This document shows positions 7,945-15,010 of a stretch of DNA of 64,000 nucleotides, one piece after another. This DNA comes from Oscillospiraceae bacterium (lineage in GTDB: Bacteria > Bacillota > Clostridia > Oscillospirales > Oscillospiraceae), in the NCBI GenBank assembly GCA_015068125.1, contig SVLD01000006.1, positions 1 to 64,000 on the forward strand, in the 5' to 3' direction. The notes under the pieces are model-generated. The model saw only the letters and a list, made by a program, of their open reading frames with translations. It was not told the DNA's origin and did not search any database. Position numbers and translations under genes: made by a program. Within the stretch, counting starts at the first letter, position 1, and every line of letters begins with the position of its first letter.

Positions 7945-8811
7945 TCAGCGTGTACTTGAGGTAGAGGGTATAGACACTTCCATGGCCGACTGTATATGCA
8001 TTTCCTCCCCGGTGATAGGATGGGTAAAGGTCAATTCCTTGGCGCAAAGCTGCTGGTGCGGATAGCCCAAAGCCAGGGATGCCTCATTTCCATACTGGGG
8101 ATCACCCAGAATGGGGCAGCCCATATAGGCACAATGCACCCGGAGCTGATGGGTTCGCCCCGTCACCGGGTACAGCGCCAGCTTGCTGACCCCATTCCGG
8201 TACGCCAGACAGCGGTATTCCGTAACCGAGGGTTTTCCGTCAGCCCGAACCTCCCGCAATAAACTTGGCAGTGGCCGCCGGGCGATGGGGGCATCGATGG
8301 TTCCCTGCTCCTGAGGAAGTGTTCCCAAAATCAGGGCATGATAACACTTTTTCACCGCCGTCTGCTGGAGGAGATTGTGAACATAAGCGTTTTTCCCCAA
8401 CAGCACCAGACCGAAGGTATCCCGATCCAGCCGGGTCAGGGGATGAAAGGCGGAATTTTGCCCGGTGCGCCGATAATACCCCAGCACCAAATTGGCCAGG
8501 GTCCCTGTATTTCTGGACCGGGAAGGATGAATCAGCATCCCGGCAGGTTTATCCACCACCAGAATGTGGTCATCCTCATAAAGCACCTGCAAAAACCCAT
8601 CCTCGGCAGGATAATCCGGGGTTTCCTCGTCCATAAGCACCCGGATCTCATCTCCGGGACGAACTGCATAATTTGTCCGCTGGCTCTGGCCGTTGACCTG
8701 CAGAGAGTCACCCCATTTGAGTTTGTTCATCAGTCCCAGGGACAGTTTCATTTCCCCCAGCAAAAAAGAGGACAGCCGTCCCTCCCGCTGGGCTATATGC
8801 TTCAGTTCCAT
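7945..8811 (-). CDS. RluA family pseudouridine synthase
   Basis: 288 residues. Residues ~1-60 form an S4-like RNA-binding region; the catalytic domain has the RluA signature HPLTRLDRDTFG at 123-134 with the catalytic aspartate at D129, plus GRTHQLRVH. The enzyme isomerises uridine to pseudouridine in rRNA or tRNA; whether it is RluD-, RluC- or YlyB-like cannot be fixed here. It is transcribed alone. Its first 12 codons and start are duplicated upstream at 8979-9014 on the far side of a family S repeat, so the present leader and promoter region is rearranged relative to the ancestral one. Confidence 0.9.
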   Translation of the reverse strand: MELKHIAQREGRLSSFLLGEMKLSLGLMNKLKWGDSLQVNGQSQRTNYAVRPGDEIRVLMDEETPDYPAEDGFLQVLYEDDHILVVDKPAGMLIHPSRSRNTGTLANLVLGYYRRTGQNSAFHPLTRLDRDTFGLVLLGKNAYVHNLLQQTAVKKCYHALILGTLPQEQGTIDAPIARRPLPSLLREVRADGKPSVTEYRCLAYRNGVSKLALYPVTGRTHQLRVHCAYMGCPILGDPQYGNEASLALGYPHQQLCAKELTFTHPITGEEMHIQSAMEVSIPSTSSTR

Positions 8812-9014
8812 ACATTCCGCTTCCGTTTCTTTTTACCATGTAGGGGCGAGCATCGCTCGTCCGAAAAAACTTCCCTTGCCATCCCGAGCGCAGCCGAGGG
8901 ATCTATTCTGCCCTTGATAGCGTGTAGATCCCTCGAATCGCTTCGCCCCCTCGGGATGACACATGGGCGGCAGATTACCGCCCCTCCCGCTGGGCTATAT
9001 GCTTCAGTTCCATA
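8777..9014. repeat. 36-bp direct repeat of the rluA start flanking a family S repeat
   Basis: Bases 8777-8812 and 8979-9014 match at 35 of 36 positions and include the rluA start codon plus 12 codons. The sequences just beyond (8813-8831 and 9015-9033) also align loosely. Between them is a family S element (8839-8984). The arrangement means that a host gene end was duplicated when the element arrived; the distal copy is a dead rluA start. Confidence 0.88.
8839..8984. repeat. Dispersed hairpin element, family S, copy 1
   Basis: Begins TGTAGGGGCGAGC...GCTCGTCCG, then a long interrupted hairpin whose arms are CATCCCGAGCGCAGCCGAGG-GATCT and AGATCCCTCGAATCGC...CTCGGGATGA, and ends GGCGGCAGATTACCGCCCCT. 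Related copies occur at 27369, 31409, 35663 (fragment) and 51601 (diverged). It probably belongs to the widespread class of intergenic repeats containing TCATCCTGAGCG-type arms. Confidence 0.75.
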
Positions 9015-9036
9015 ATATCCGTTCGCTTTCTTGAGC

Positions 9037-9068
9037 AAAAAGACCCCGCTTATTCAGCGAGGTCTTTT
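9037..9068 (-). terminator. Intrinsic terminator of the infC-rpmI-rplT operon
   Basis: Arms 9038-9050 and 9056-9068 with one mismatch; on the minus strand the hairpin runs into TTTTT just after the rplT stop. Confidence 0.88.
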
Positions 9069-9075
9069 CAAATGC

Positions 9076-9432
9076 TTAGTTCAGAGCAGCCTTAGCCTTC
9101 TCAACGATCGCAGCGAAAGCTGCGCCATCGTGGATAGCCATCTCAGACAGGCTCTTGCGGTTCAGCTCGATGCCAGCCTTCTTAACACCGTTCATGAAGG
9201 TGGAGTAGTTCAGGCCGTAGGGAGCCACGGCAGCGCTCAGACGAGCGATCCACATGGTGCGGTATGCACGCTTCTTCTGCTTACGGCCAACAAAGGCGTA
9301 GTTGCCGGACTTCATGACGGCCTGCTTGGCCATCTTAAAGTGCTTGGACTTGGAACCCCAGTAGCCCTTAGCCAGCTTCAGGGTAGCATTTCTTCTCTTG
9401 CGCGTCATCATCGCGCCTTTAACTCTTGCCAT
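9076..9432 (-). CDS. rplT: 50S ribosomal protein L20
   Basis: 118 residues, standard length; begins [15 protein letters not shown] and carries the typical WIARL(S/N)[15 protein letters not shown] core. L20 binds 23S rRNA early in 50S assembly, and in Firmicutes also binds the leader of its own operon to reduce expression. Last gene of infC-rpmI-rplT, 23 bases after rpmI, followed by a terminator. Confidence 0.98.
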   Translation of the reverse strand: MARVKGAMMTRKRRNATLKLAKGYWGSKSKHFKMAKQAVMKSGNYAFVGRKQKKRAYRTMWIARLSAAVAPYGLNYSTFMNGVKKAGIELNRKSLSEMAIHDGAAFAAIVEKAKAALN

Positions 9433-9455
9433 TTCTTATATCCTCCTATTCTACC

Positions 9456-9653
9456 TTACTTGTACGGAATCATCTTCTTGATTGCGTCGACATTGGTCAC
9501 GTCGGCGTAAGCGGTTGCACGCAGATGACGGGTACGCTTGGTGGTCTTCTTGGTGAGGATGTGGCTCTTGTAAGCGTGGGCTCTCTTTACCTTACCGGAC
9601 TTGGTCAGGTTGAATCTCTTCTTAGCACCGCTATGGGTTTTCAGCTTGGGCAT
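9456..9653 (-). CDS. rpmI: 50S ribosomal protein L35
   Basis: 65 residues, basic, beginning [14 protein letters not shown], the invariant L35 N-terminus. Middle gene of the infC-rpmI-rplT operon, with GGAGA upstream. Confidence 0.98.
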   Translation of the reverse strand: MPKLKTHSGAKKRFNLTKSGKVKRAHAYKSHILTKKTTKRTRHLRATAYADVTNVDAIKKMIPYK

Positions 9654-9690
9654 AGGTGGTTCTCCTTCCGTATCTTTCGTTAATAATGGC

Positions 9691-10209
9691 TTACTTGCTG
9701 TTTTTGGGGGTTAAGAACATCGCCATGAAGCGACCTTCCAGCTTGGGATTCTTTTCCATGTTGGCAATTTCAGCGCAGGCTTCGGCAAACTCCATCAGCA
9801 GCTTTTCGCCCAGGTTGGTATGTGCCATTTCGCGGCCGCGGAAGCGGACGCTGACCTTAACGCGGTTGCCGTCGGCCAGGAATTTCATCGCAGCCTTGGC
9901 TTTGGTATTGAAGTCGTTGGTGTCGATGCTGGGGCTCATGCGGATTTCCTTGATTTCCACGACCTTCTGATTTTTCTTGGCTTCCTTCTCCCGCTTCTTC
10001 TGGTCGAAGCAGAATTTGGAATAGTCCATGATCTTGCAGACGGGAGGGACGGCGTTGGGAGAGATCTTCACCAGATCCAGGCCCTGCTCCTCGGCCATAG
10101 CGTTGGCCTCGCTGGCAGACACGATACCCAGCTGGGCACCGTCGGCACCGATCAGACGAATTTCTTTGTCCCGGATTTCCTCATTGAGCTGATGATCTAA
10201 CTTTGCGAT
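9691..10209 (-). CDS. infC: Translation initiation factor IF-3 (ATC start)
   Basis: 172 residues from a predicted ATC start at 10209-10207. N-terminal domain begins [20 protein letters not shown]; the C-terminal domain has [16 protein letters not shown]-3 keeps 30S subunits free and proofreads the initiator tRNA and start codon. No ATG is positioned correctly; GGAGG lies 8 bases before the ATC, and N-terminal homology starts there. infC genes elsewhere use AUU or similar rare starts for autoregulation by IF-3, so the ATC is probably functional rather than an error. The longer frame back to an ATG at 10272 would run through the leader terminator. Confidence 0.93.
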   Translation of the reverse strand: MAKLDHQLNEEIRDKEIRLIGADGAQLGIVSASEANAMAEEQGLDLVKISPNAVPPVCKIMDYSKFCFDQKKREKEAKKNQKVVEIKEIRMSPSIDTNDFNTKAKAAMKFLADGNRVKVSVRFRGREMAHTNLGEKLLMEFAEACAEIANMEKNPKLEGRFMAMFLTPKNSK

Positions 10210-10229
10210 GGTAAGCACCTCCAAATTAA

Positions 10230-10355
10230 CAACAAAAAAGCGGATGCCAAAGCATCCGCATAATTCGCACAATTTCCCTGTGGGAAGGTGGAATATGAAC
10301 CGTTTCGCGTGTCGCTTGCGGTGAGGCGGATGTTCAGCCTTCTTTATTACCAGTG
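10230..10355 (-). promoter_or_regulatory. infC-rpmI-rplT leader with L20-type attenuator
   Basis: The minus-strand transcript ends in a terminator: arms 10240-10247 and 10252-10259, then a T-run opposite 10234-10239. The upstream segment CATCCGC (opposite 10326-10332) can pair with GCGGATG of the terminator 5' arm, giving an antiterminator. This matches the established Firmicutes design in which excess L20 stabilises the terminator form. The position and mutually exclusive pairing are visible; L20 binding is inferred from the family. Confidence 0.8.
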
Positions 10356-10356
10356 C

Positions 10357-10385
10357 ATTCTAGCACAGCTTTTCCCACTTGTCAA
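10357..10385 (-). promoter_or_regulatory. infC operon promoter TTGACA-17-TAGAAT
   Basis: On the minus strand, -35 at 10385-10380 (perfect) and -10 at 10362-10357, spacing 17. Confidence 0.88.
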
Positions 10386-10444
10386 GGACTTTTTCAGGAA
10401 TATTTCCGCATTTTCGGGAATATCTTCTCCTAAAATCGGAAAAA

Positions 10445-11170
10445 CTATTCCGAAACCAATGTCCCCGGCCCCGGCCGGAAAGAGGACAGTACCCGGATTT
10501 TTACCCCATATTCCATAGCCAGCTCCACGCAGCGGTCATGGAGCACCTGGGCGCCCTGCCGGGCCAATGTCAGCATGTCGGCGTAGCCGATCTGTTCAAA
10601 CCGAACCGCATCGGAAAACTTCCGGGGATCTTTGTCGTACACGCCGTCCACATCGGTATAGATCCGGCAGATATCCGCCTTCAGAAACGCCGCCAGCGCC
10701 ACTGCGGTGGTATCCGAACCGCCACGACCCAATGTAGTGATATCCCCGGCGGCATTGATGCCCTGAAACCCGGTAACTACCACGATATTGCCCTTTTCCA
10801 GCTCTTCTTTGATCCGGTGATTGGTCAATCCTGTCACCCGGGCGTTACCATGGACACTGTCTGTCAGCAAGCCTGCCTGCCAGCCGGTGAGGCTCACGGC
10901 CTTCTGCCCCAGGGACTGGATCGCCATAGCCATCAGCCCCGCGGACATCTGCTCTCCGGAAGCCAGATAAGCGTCCATTTCTCTTTCCGATGGGATTTGG
11001 GTAATCGCACCGGCGCTTTTCACCATTTGATCGGTGGTGTGACCCTGGGCAGAAACCACCACAATGACCTGATTTCCCTGAGCCGCGGCATCCACAGCCC
11101 GGCGGGCCGCGGTGATGATCCGCTGGGCATCCATCAAAGATGTGCCGCCAAATTTTTTCACAATCAGCAT
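10445..11170 (-). CDS. Aspartate kinase, catalytic domain only
   Basis: 241 residues. Contains the aspartokinase signatures KKFGGTS (residues 5-11), [14 protein letters not shown] and [12 protein letters not shown], so it should phosphorylate aspartate for lysine, threonine, methionine and diaminopimelate synthesis. The family is normally ~400 residues with two C-terminal ACT domains for feedback control; here the protein stops after the kinase domain and the infC promoter lies just 60 bases on, with no ACT remnant in any frame. An ACT-domain protein is encoded directly upstream in the same direction. The start at 11170 is chosen because GGAGG lies 8 bases ahead; the in-frame GTG at 11179 overlaps that site. 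Confidence 0.87.
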   Translation of the reverse strand: MLIVKKFGGTSLMDAQRIITAARRAVDAAAQGNQVIVVVSAQGHTTDQMVKSAGAITQIPSEREMDAYLASGEQMSAGLMAMAIQSLGQKAVSLTGWQAGLLTDSVHGNARVTGLTNHRIKEELEKGNIVVVTGFQGINAAGDITTLGRGGSDTTAVALAAFLKADICRIYTDVDGVYDKDPRKFSDAVRFEQIGYADMLTLARQGAQVLHDRCVELAMEYGVKIRVLSSFRPGPGTLVSE

Positions 11171-11222
11171 TGCTGTCACCTCCGCCCCAATCTATGTCGT
11201 GTTCTGGCGATTTGTGCACAAA

Positions 11223-11242
11223 CACCCCGCAAAAGCGGGGCG
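11223..11242 (-). terminator. Hairpin between ACT protein and aspartate kinase
   Basis: CCCCGC/GCGGGG arms around AAAA, followed on the minus strand by a broken T-run (GTGTTTG). Probably a weak terminator that reduces readthrough from the ACT gene into aspartate kinase. Confidence 0.6.
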
Positions 11243-11252
11243 TTTATCTGTA

Positions 11253-11693
11253 TTAACCTGCGATAACCTCTGCTTTAATTACGCCGGGAACGCCGCCCAA
11301 ATGGGTCAGCAGATCTTCCAGGGAAAGGGAAACCTTGCTGGTTTCCGCAGAGATGGTCACCAAGGCGCAGCCATTGGTGGGAATAATAGAATTGATGGTC
11401 AGAATGTTGACTTCCTCCTGCGCCAGAGTTGCCAGCAGAGCAGACAGCACGCCGGGCTCATCGTGGAGCATGAACTGGAAGGTAATGATCCGTCCGGTCA
11501 TCATATTCTGGAAAGGCAGGATCGCATCTCTGTACTTGTAGAAAGCACTGCGGCTGATGCCGGTGATCCGGGTTGCCTCATTGACTGTGGTGGCCTCTCC
11601 GGTGGAGAGGAGACGCTTGGCTTCCGCCACCTTGGGAAATACTTCCGGCAGCGCAGAGCCTTCGATAATGTAATACTTAGGTGTTTGATGCAT
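11253..11693 (-). CDS. ACT domain-containing protein (UPF0735 / PheB-like)
   Basis: 146 residues from the ATG at 11693 (GGGAGG upstream). The first ~65 residues look like a helix-turn-helix type segment (VNEATRITGISRSAFYKYRD); the C-terminal ~70 are an ACT domain (HDEPGVLSALLATLAQEEVNI). UPF0735 proteins usually neighbour homoserine dehydrogenase or aromatic amino acid genes and are thought to sense amino acids. Here the neighbour is an aspartate kinase lacking its own ACT domains, so this protein may supply the missing regulation, as a partner or as a transcription factor. That link is inference. Confidence 0.83.
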   Translation of the reverse strand: MHQTPKYYIIEGSALPEVFPKVAEAKRLLSTGEATTVNEATRITGISRSAFYKYRDAILPFQNMMTGRIITFQFMLHDEPGVLSALLATLAQEEVNILTINSIIPTNGCALVTISAETSKVSLSLEDLLTHLGGVPGVIKAEVIAG

Positions 11694-11818
11694 GATGTAG
11701 CCTCCCGTCTGTTTGTGTAATTTGCTGTAAATTCCAGTCAAACATCAAGGGTATTGTATCACCATCTTTCACAAAATGCAAGCCCCTGAAACACTTCTTT
11801 TCACGAAAGGAGGACACT

Positions 11819-12871
11819 ATGCTTCCAAAGTTCTCTAGAAAGGCCTTTGCGCTGGTCATTTTGCTTTTGGGTTTGTGGTTGGGATTGCGGTATGTTCTGC
11901 CACTGGCCCTGCCTTTTTTGCTGGCAGGCGTCCTGGCGCTGATCTCCGAGCCGCTGGTAAGGGTATTTGAAAACCGACTGCATCTGCGTCGGGGAATTGC
12001 CGCCGGCATTGGCGTGGGCATCAGCATACTTCTGGCGGCTTTGATTCTTATCACCCTGTGCGCGTTTTTGCTGCGGCAGTTAAGCCACCTGGCCGACGTG
12101 GTGCCGGATCTGGAAAGCACCGCCACCAACGGCATCGCATCCCTGGAGAGCTTCTTTCTTTCCATGGCCGGCAAAGCGCCCCGGGGCATCCGCCCCCTTT
12201 TGACCCATGGAGTAGAAAACGTGTTCTCCGGCAGCAGTCGGATGATGGATCAGATCAGCGAAAAACTGCTGAATTTGGCCTCCGGCATTCTCAAAGCCCT
12301 GCCGGACAGTGCCCTTGGACTGGGCACCTGGATACTGGCATCCTTCATGACCTCCGCCAAGCTGCCCCAGATCAAAAGCTACCTGGCAAGTCACATTCCT
12401 TCCCAGTGGAAGGAGCAGACCCTGCCCCGACTGCGGCATCTGAAAGGTTGCCTGGGCGCCTGGCTCATCGCCCAGGCAAAGCTCACCGGAGTGACCCTGT
12501 GCGTACTGGCTGTGGGATTTCTGCTGCTGCGGATTCCTTATGCGCTCCTTTGGGCAGCGGTGATTTCTCTGGTGGATGCCTTGCCCATTCTGGGTACCGG
12601 CACGGTGCTGATCCCCTGGAGTTTGGTATGTTTCCTCCGGGGCGATTCCCTGCAAGCCCTGGGGCTTCTGGGCATTTATGCTGCTGCGGCGCTGCTGCGA
12701 TCCATCCTGGAACCCCGTCTGGTGGGCAAGCAATTGGGGTTAGACCCCTTAGTGACCCTGATGGCGCTGTACGCCGGTTACCACCTCTGGGGCATTTTCG
12801 GTATGCTCATCGCGCCTTTGTTGGCGGTCACCGTCACCCAGTTGGCATGGAAATCCGCAAGCGACAACTAA
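11819..12871 (+). CDS. ytvI: AI-2E family / YtvI-like sporulation membrane protein
   Basis: 350 residues with about seven to eight membrane segments and the C-terminal family motif (LVGKQLGLDPLVTLMALYAG...GMLIAPLLAV) typical of the AI-2E/PerM superfamily. Length and the N-terminal KFSRKAF...LPLALPFLLAG fit the sporulation-associated YtvI branch. Exact transport role is unknown; some relatives are Na+/H+ antiporters. GGAGG precedes the ATG. It is divergent from the ACT gene and just upstream of recJ. Confidence 0.8.
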   Translation: MLPKFSRKAFALVILLLGLWLGLRYVLPLALPFLLAGVLALISEPLVRVFENRLHLRRGIAAGIGVGISILLAALILITLCAFLLRQLSHLADVVPDLESTATNGIASLESFFLSMAGKAPRGIRPLLTHGVENVFSGSSRMMDQISEKLLNLASGILKALPDSALGLGTWILASFMTSAKLPQIKSYLASHIPSQWKEQTLPRLRHLKGCLGAWLIAQAKLTGVTLCVLAVGFLLLRIPYALLWAAVISLVDALPILGTGTVLIPWSLVCFLRGDSLQALGLLGIYAAAALLRSILEPRLVGKQLGLDPLVTLMALYAGYHLWGIFGMLIAPLLAVTVTQLAWKSASDN

Positions 12872-12895
12872 TCCGCACTTTTTTCCATTCTCCTA

Positions 12896-12925
12896 TTGTA
12901 CTTTCCACCCATTTTGTGATATAAT
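12896..12925 (+). promoter_or_regulatory. recJ promoter TTGTAC-18-TATAAT
   Basis: -35 at 12896-12901, -10 at 12920-12925. Because the -10 box overlaps the ATG at 12924, that ATG cannot be the recJ start; initiation must be downstream. Confidence 0.7.
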
Positions 12926-12947
12926 GTTCAGAAAAAAGATAAAATGG

Positions 12948-15005
12948 ATGTGTATTGCTTTGAAGTACGGAGTATGGAATGTTCAGCAGCCGGAGATGAA
13001 TGCCGTCAACGCCCTGGTGGGGGCAGGCTATTCCCCTCTGACTGCCATGATCCTGTCCGCCCGGGGTATGACCGGGCCCACGGACGCAGAAAAATATTTA
13101 AGCTGCAGCGGCAGTCTGCCCGACCCTTTCTTGATAAAGGATATGGATTTGGCCGCCGGCAGAGTGGGTCTTGCCATGACCCGTGGAGAAAAAATCGCCG
13201 TTTTCGGCGACTATGATGTGGACGGCATCACCGCCACCTGCCTGCTGACGGATTTTCTGCGCTGCAACGGCGCCGACTGCGTCAGCTACATACCCGGCAG
13301 ACTGGAGGAGGGTTACGGTCTGAACCCCATCGCCATCCACCAGCTCCACAGCGAGGGTGTGAAGCTGATCATCACCGTGGATTGCGGCATCACCGCCGTA
13401 GAAGAAGCCCGGCTTTGCCGGGAATTGGGCATCGATCTGGTGATCACCGATCACCACGAATGCAAGGATCAGCTTCCTCAGGCCGTGGCTGTGGTGGATC
13501 CCCACCGCAAGGATGACACCTACCCCCACCAGGCCCTTTCCGGTGTGGGCGTGGCCTTTAAGCTGGCTGCCGCCCTCTGCGGCTCCCAGGAGCAGGTGCT
13601 GGAAGACTATGCCGACATGGTCTGCCTGGGCACTGTGGCGGATGTGATGCCCCTGCAGGGTGAAAATCGGGTATTCGTTTCCCGGGGTCTTGCCATGCTG
13701 CAAAACACCGCCCGACCCGGCATTGCCGCTTTGATGCAGGAATGCAACTGTGAGCCCGCTGGCGTCAACGCCGCTTCCATTGGCTTTATGCTGGCACCCC
13801 GGATTAACGCCGCCGGCCGCATGGGGCAGATCCAGCTTGCCATTGACCTGTTCCTTACCGAAGATCCCATTCAGGCCCAGGAGCTGGCGCAGGGACTGTG
13901 CGAGCTTAACCGGCAGCGGCAGCAGGTGGAATCCCAGATCTATACCGAGGCCATCTCTATGCTCCCCGAGGGTCAGATTCCGGATGCCATCGTCCTGGCG
14001 GATGAAGGCTGGCACCAAGGCGTGGTGGGCATCGTTGCCAGCCGCATCGCCGAAGAATACTGCTGCCCCACCTTCCTTATTTGCCTGGACGGCGATCACG
14101 GCAAGGCCAGTTCCCGGAGCTACGGTGGATTTAATCTGTTCACTTCTCTGAAAACCCTTTCCCCTCTGCTGGAAAGCTATGGCGGCCATGAGCTGGCGGC
14201 AGGTTTCACCATCAACCGCCACCGGATTGGCGATTTCCGCCGGGAGATCACCGCCCTGGCCCAGGAATTCTACGCCGACGCCGGTCCCCGGACGGTGCTG
14301 GATGTGGATTGCTGCATTCAGCCGGAACTGCTGACCATTCGTGGCATCGACGCTCTGGCATATCTGGAGCCCACCGGCAACGGCTGTCCCAAGCCGGTGC
14401 TGATGATGCAGAACCTCATGGTGGAACGCATCCACCTGGTAGGCAACGGTCGGCATATGCGCCTGCGTCTGCGCAGCGGTAACCATACCGTCAACGCCAT
14501 TTATTTCTCCGCCACCCCGGAAACCGCCTCCATCGAGCCCGGTGACATTGTGGATGTGGCATTTAGTCCCCAGATCAACGAATTCCGCGGGGAGCGCACG
14601 CCCCAGATGAATATTCTGGACATTCGCCCCAGCTGCGCCGCCCCCTGCTCCCCCAGCACTGCCGGTTATGCCGGGCTTCTTGCCGGCACCATCACCGCCC
14701 AGGAGGCCGCCGGGCTGTATCCCGAGCGCAGCACCCTGGCTATGGTCTGGCGCTACCTGGCAAACGCCGGGCAGACCATCCGGGAGGACCCCATGTGCCT
14801 GTGCCGGAAAATCGTCCGCTGGTCCGGTTCTCCTCTGAGCCTGGGTCAGATGCTGACCTGCCTGGATATTTTCCGGGATGTGGGTCTGCTGCAGATCCGC
14901 CGGATGCGGAAATTTATGATAATCGACCTTACCCGGGCCGGCGAAAAGGCCGACCTGAACACCAGCAAAACCATGCAAACCCTTCTGCGAGCGAAAGAGA
15001 GCTGA
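12948..15005 (+). CDS. recJ: Single-stranded-DNA-specific exonuclease RecJ
   Basis: About 685 residues. 5'-3' ssDNA exonuclease of recombination and mismatch repair. DHH-family motifs are in order: FGDYDVDGITAT, DCGIT, ITDHHE, then the DHHA1-type motif (SSRSYGGFNLF, GGHELAAGF) and a C-terminal OB-like domain. The start is uncertain. The ATG at 12924 lies in the promoter; the ATG at 12948 is used here, and a TTG at 12960 (LKYGVWNV) is also possible; none has a good ribosome-binding site. It is followed 5 bases later by relA, so the two are probably co-transcribed. Confidence 0.94.
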   Translation: MCIALKYGVWNVQQPEMNAVNALVGAGYSPLTAMILSARGMTGPTDAEKYLSCSGSLPDPFLIKDMDLAAGRVGLAMTRGEKIAVFGDYDVDGITATCLLTDFLRCNGADCVSYIPGRLEEGYGLNPIAIHQLHSEGVKLIITVDCGITAVEEARLCRELGIDLVITDHHECKDQLPQAVAVVDPHRKDDTYPHQALSGVGVAFKLAAALCGSQEQVLEDYADMVCLGTVADVMPLQGENRVFVSRGLAMLQNTARPGIAALMQECNCEPAGVNAASIGFMLAPRINAAGRMGQIQLAIDLFLTEDPIQAQELAQGLCELNRQRQQVESQIYTEAISMLPEGQIPDAIVLADEGWHQGVVGIVASRIAEEYCCPTFLICLDGDHGKASSRSYGGFNLFTSLKTLSPLLESYGGHELAAGFTINRHRIGDFRREITALAQEFYADAGPRTVLDVDCCIQPELLTIRGIDALAYLEPTGNGCPKPVLMMQNLMVERIHLVGNGRHMRLRLRSGNHTVNAIYFSATPETASIEPGDIVDVAFSPQINEFRGERTPQMNILDIRPSCAAPCSPSTAGYAGLLAGTITAQEAAGLYPERSTLAMVWRYLANAGQTIREDPMCLCRKIVRWSGSPLSLGQMLTCLDIFRDVGLLQIRRMRKFMIIDLTRAGEKADLNTSKTMQTLLRAKES

Positions 15006-15010
15006 TTTTT

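Noticed and set aside
8802-9038. 78-residue minus-strand frame upstream of rluA
   Set aside because: Consists of family S repeat sequence and the duplicated rluA start; not a real gene.
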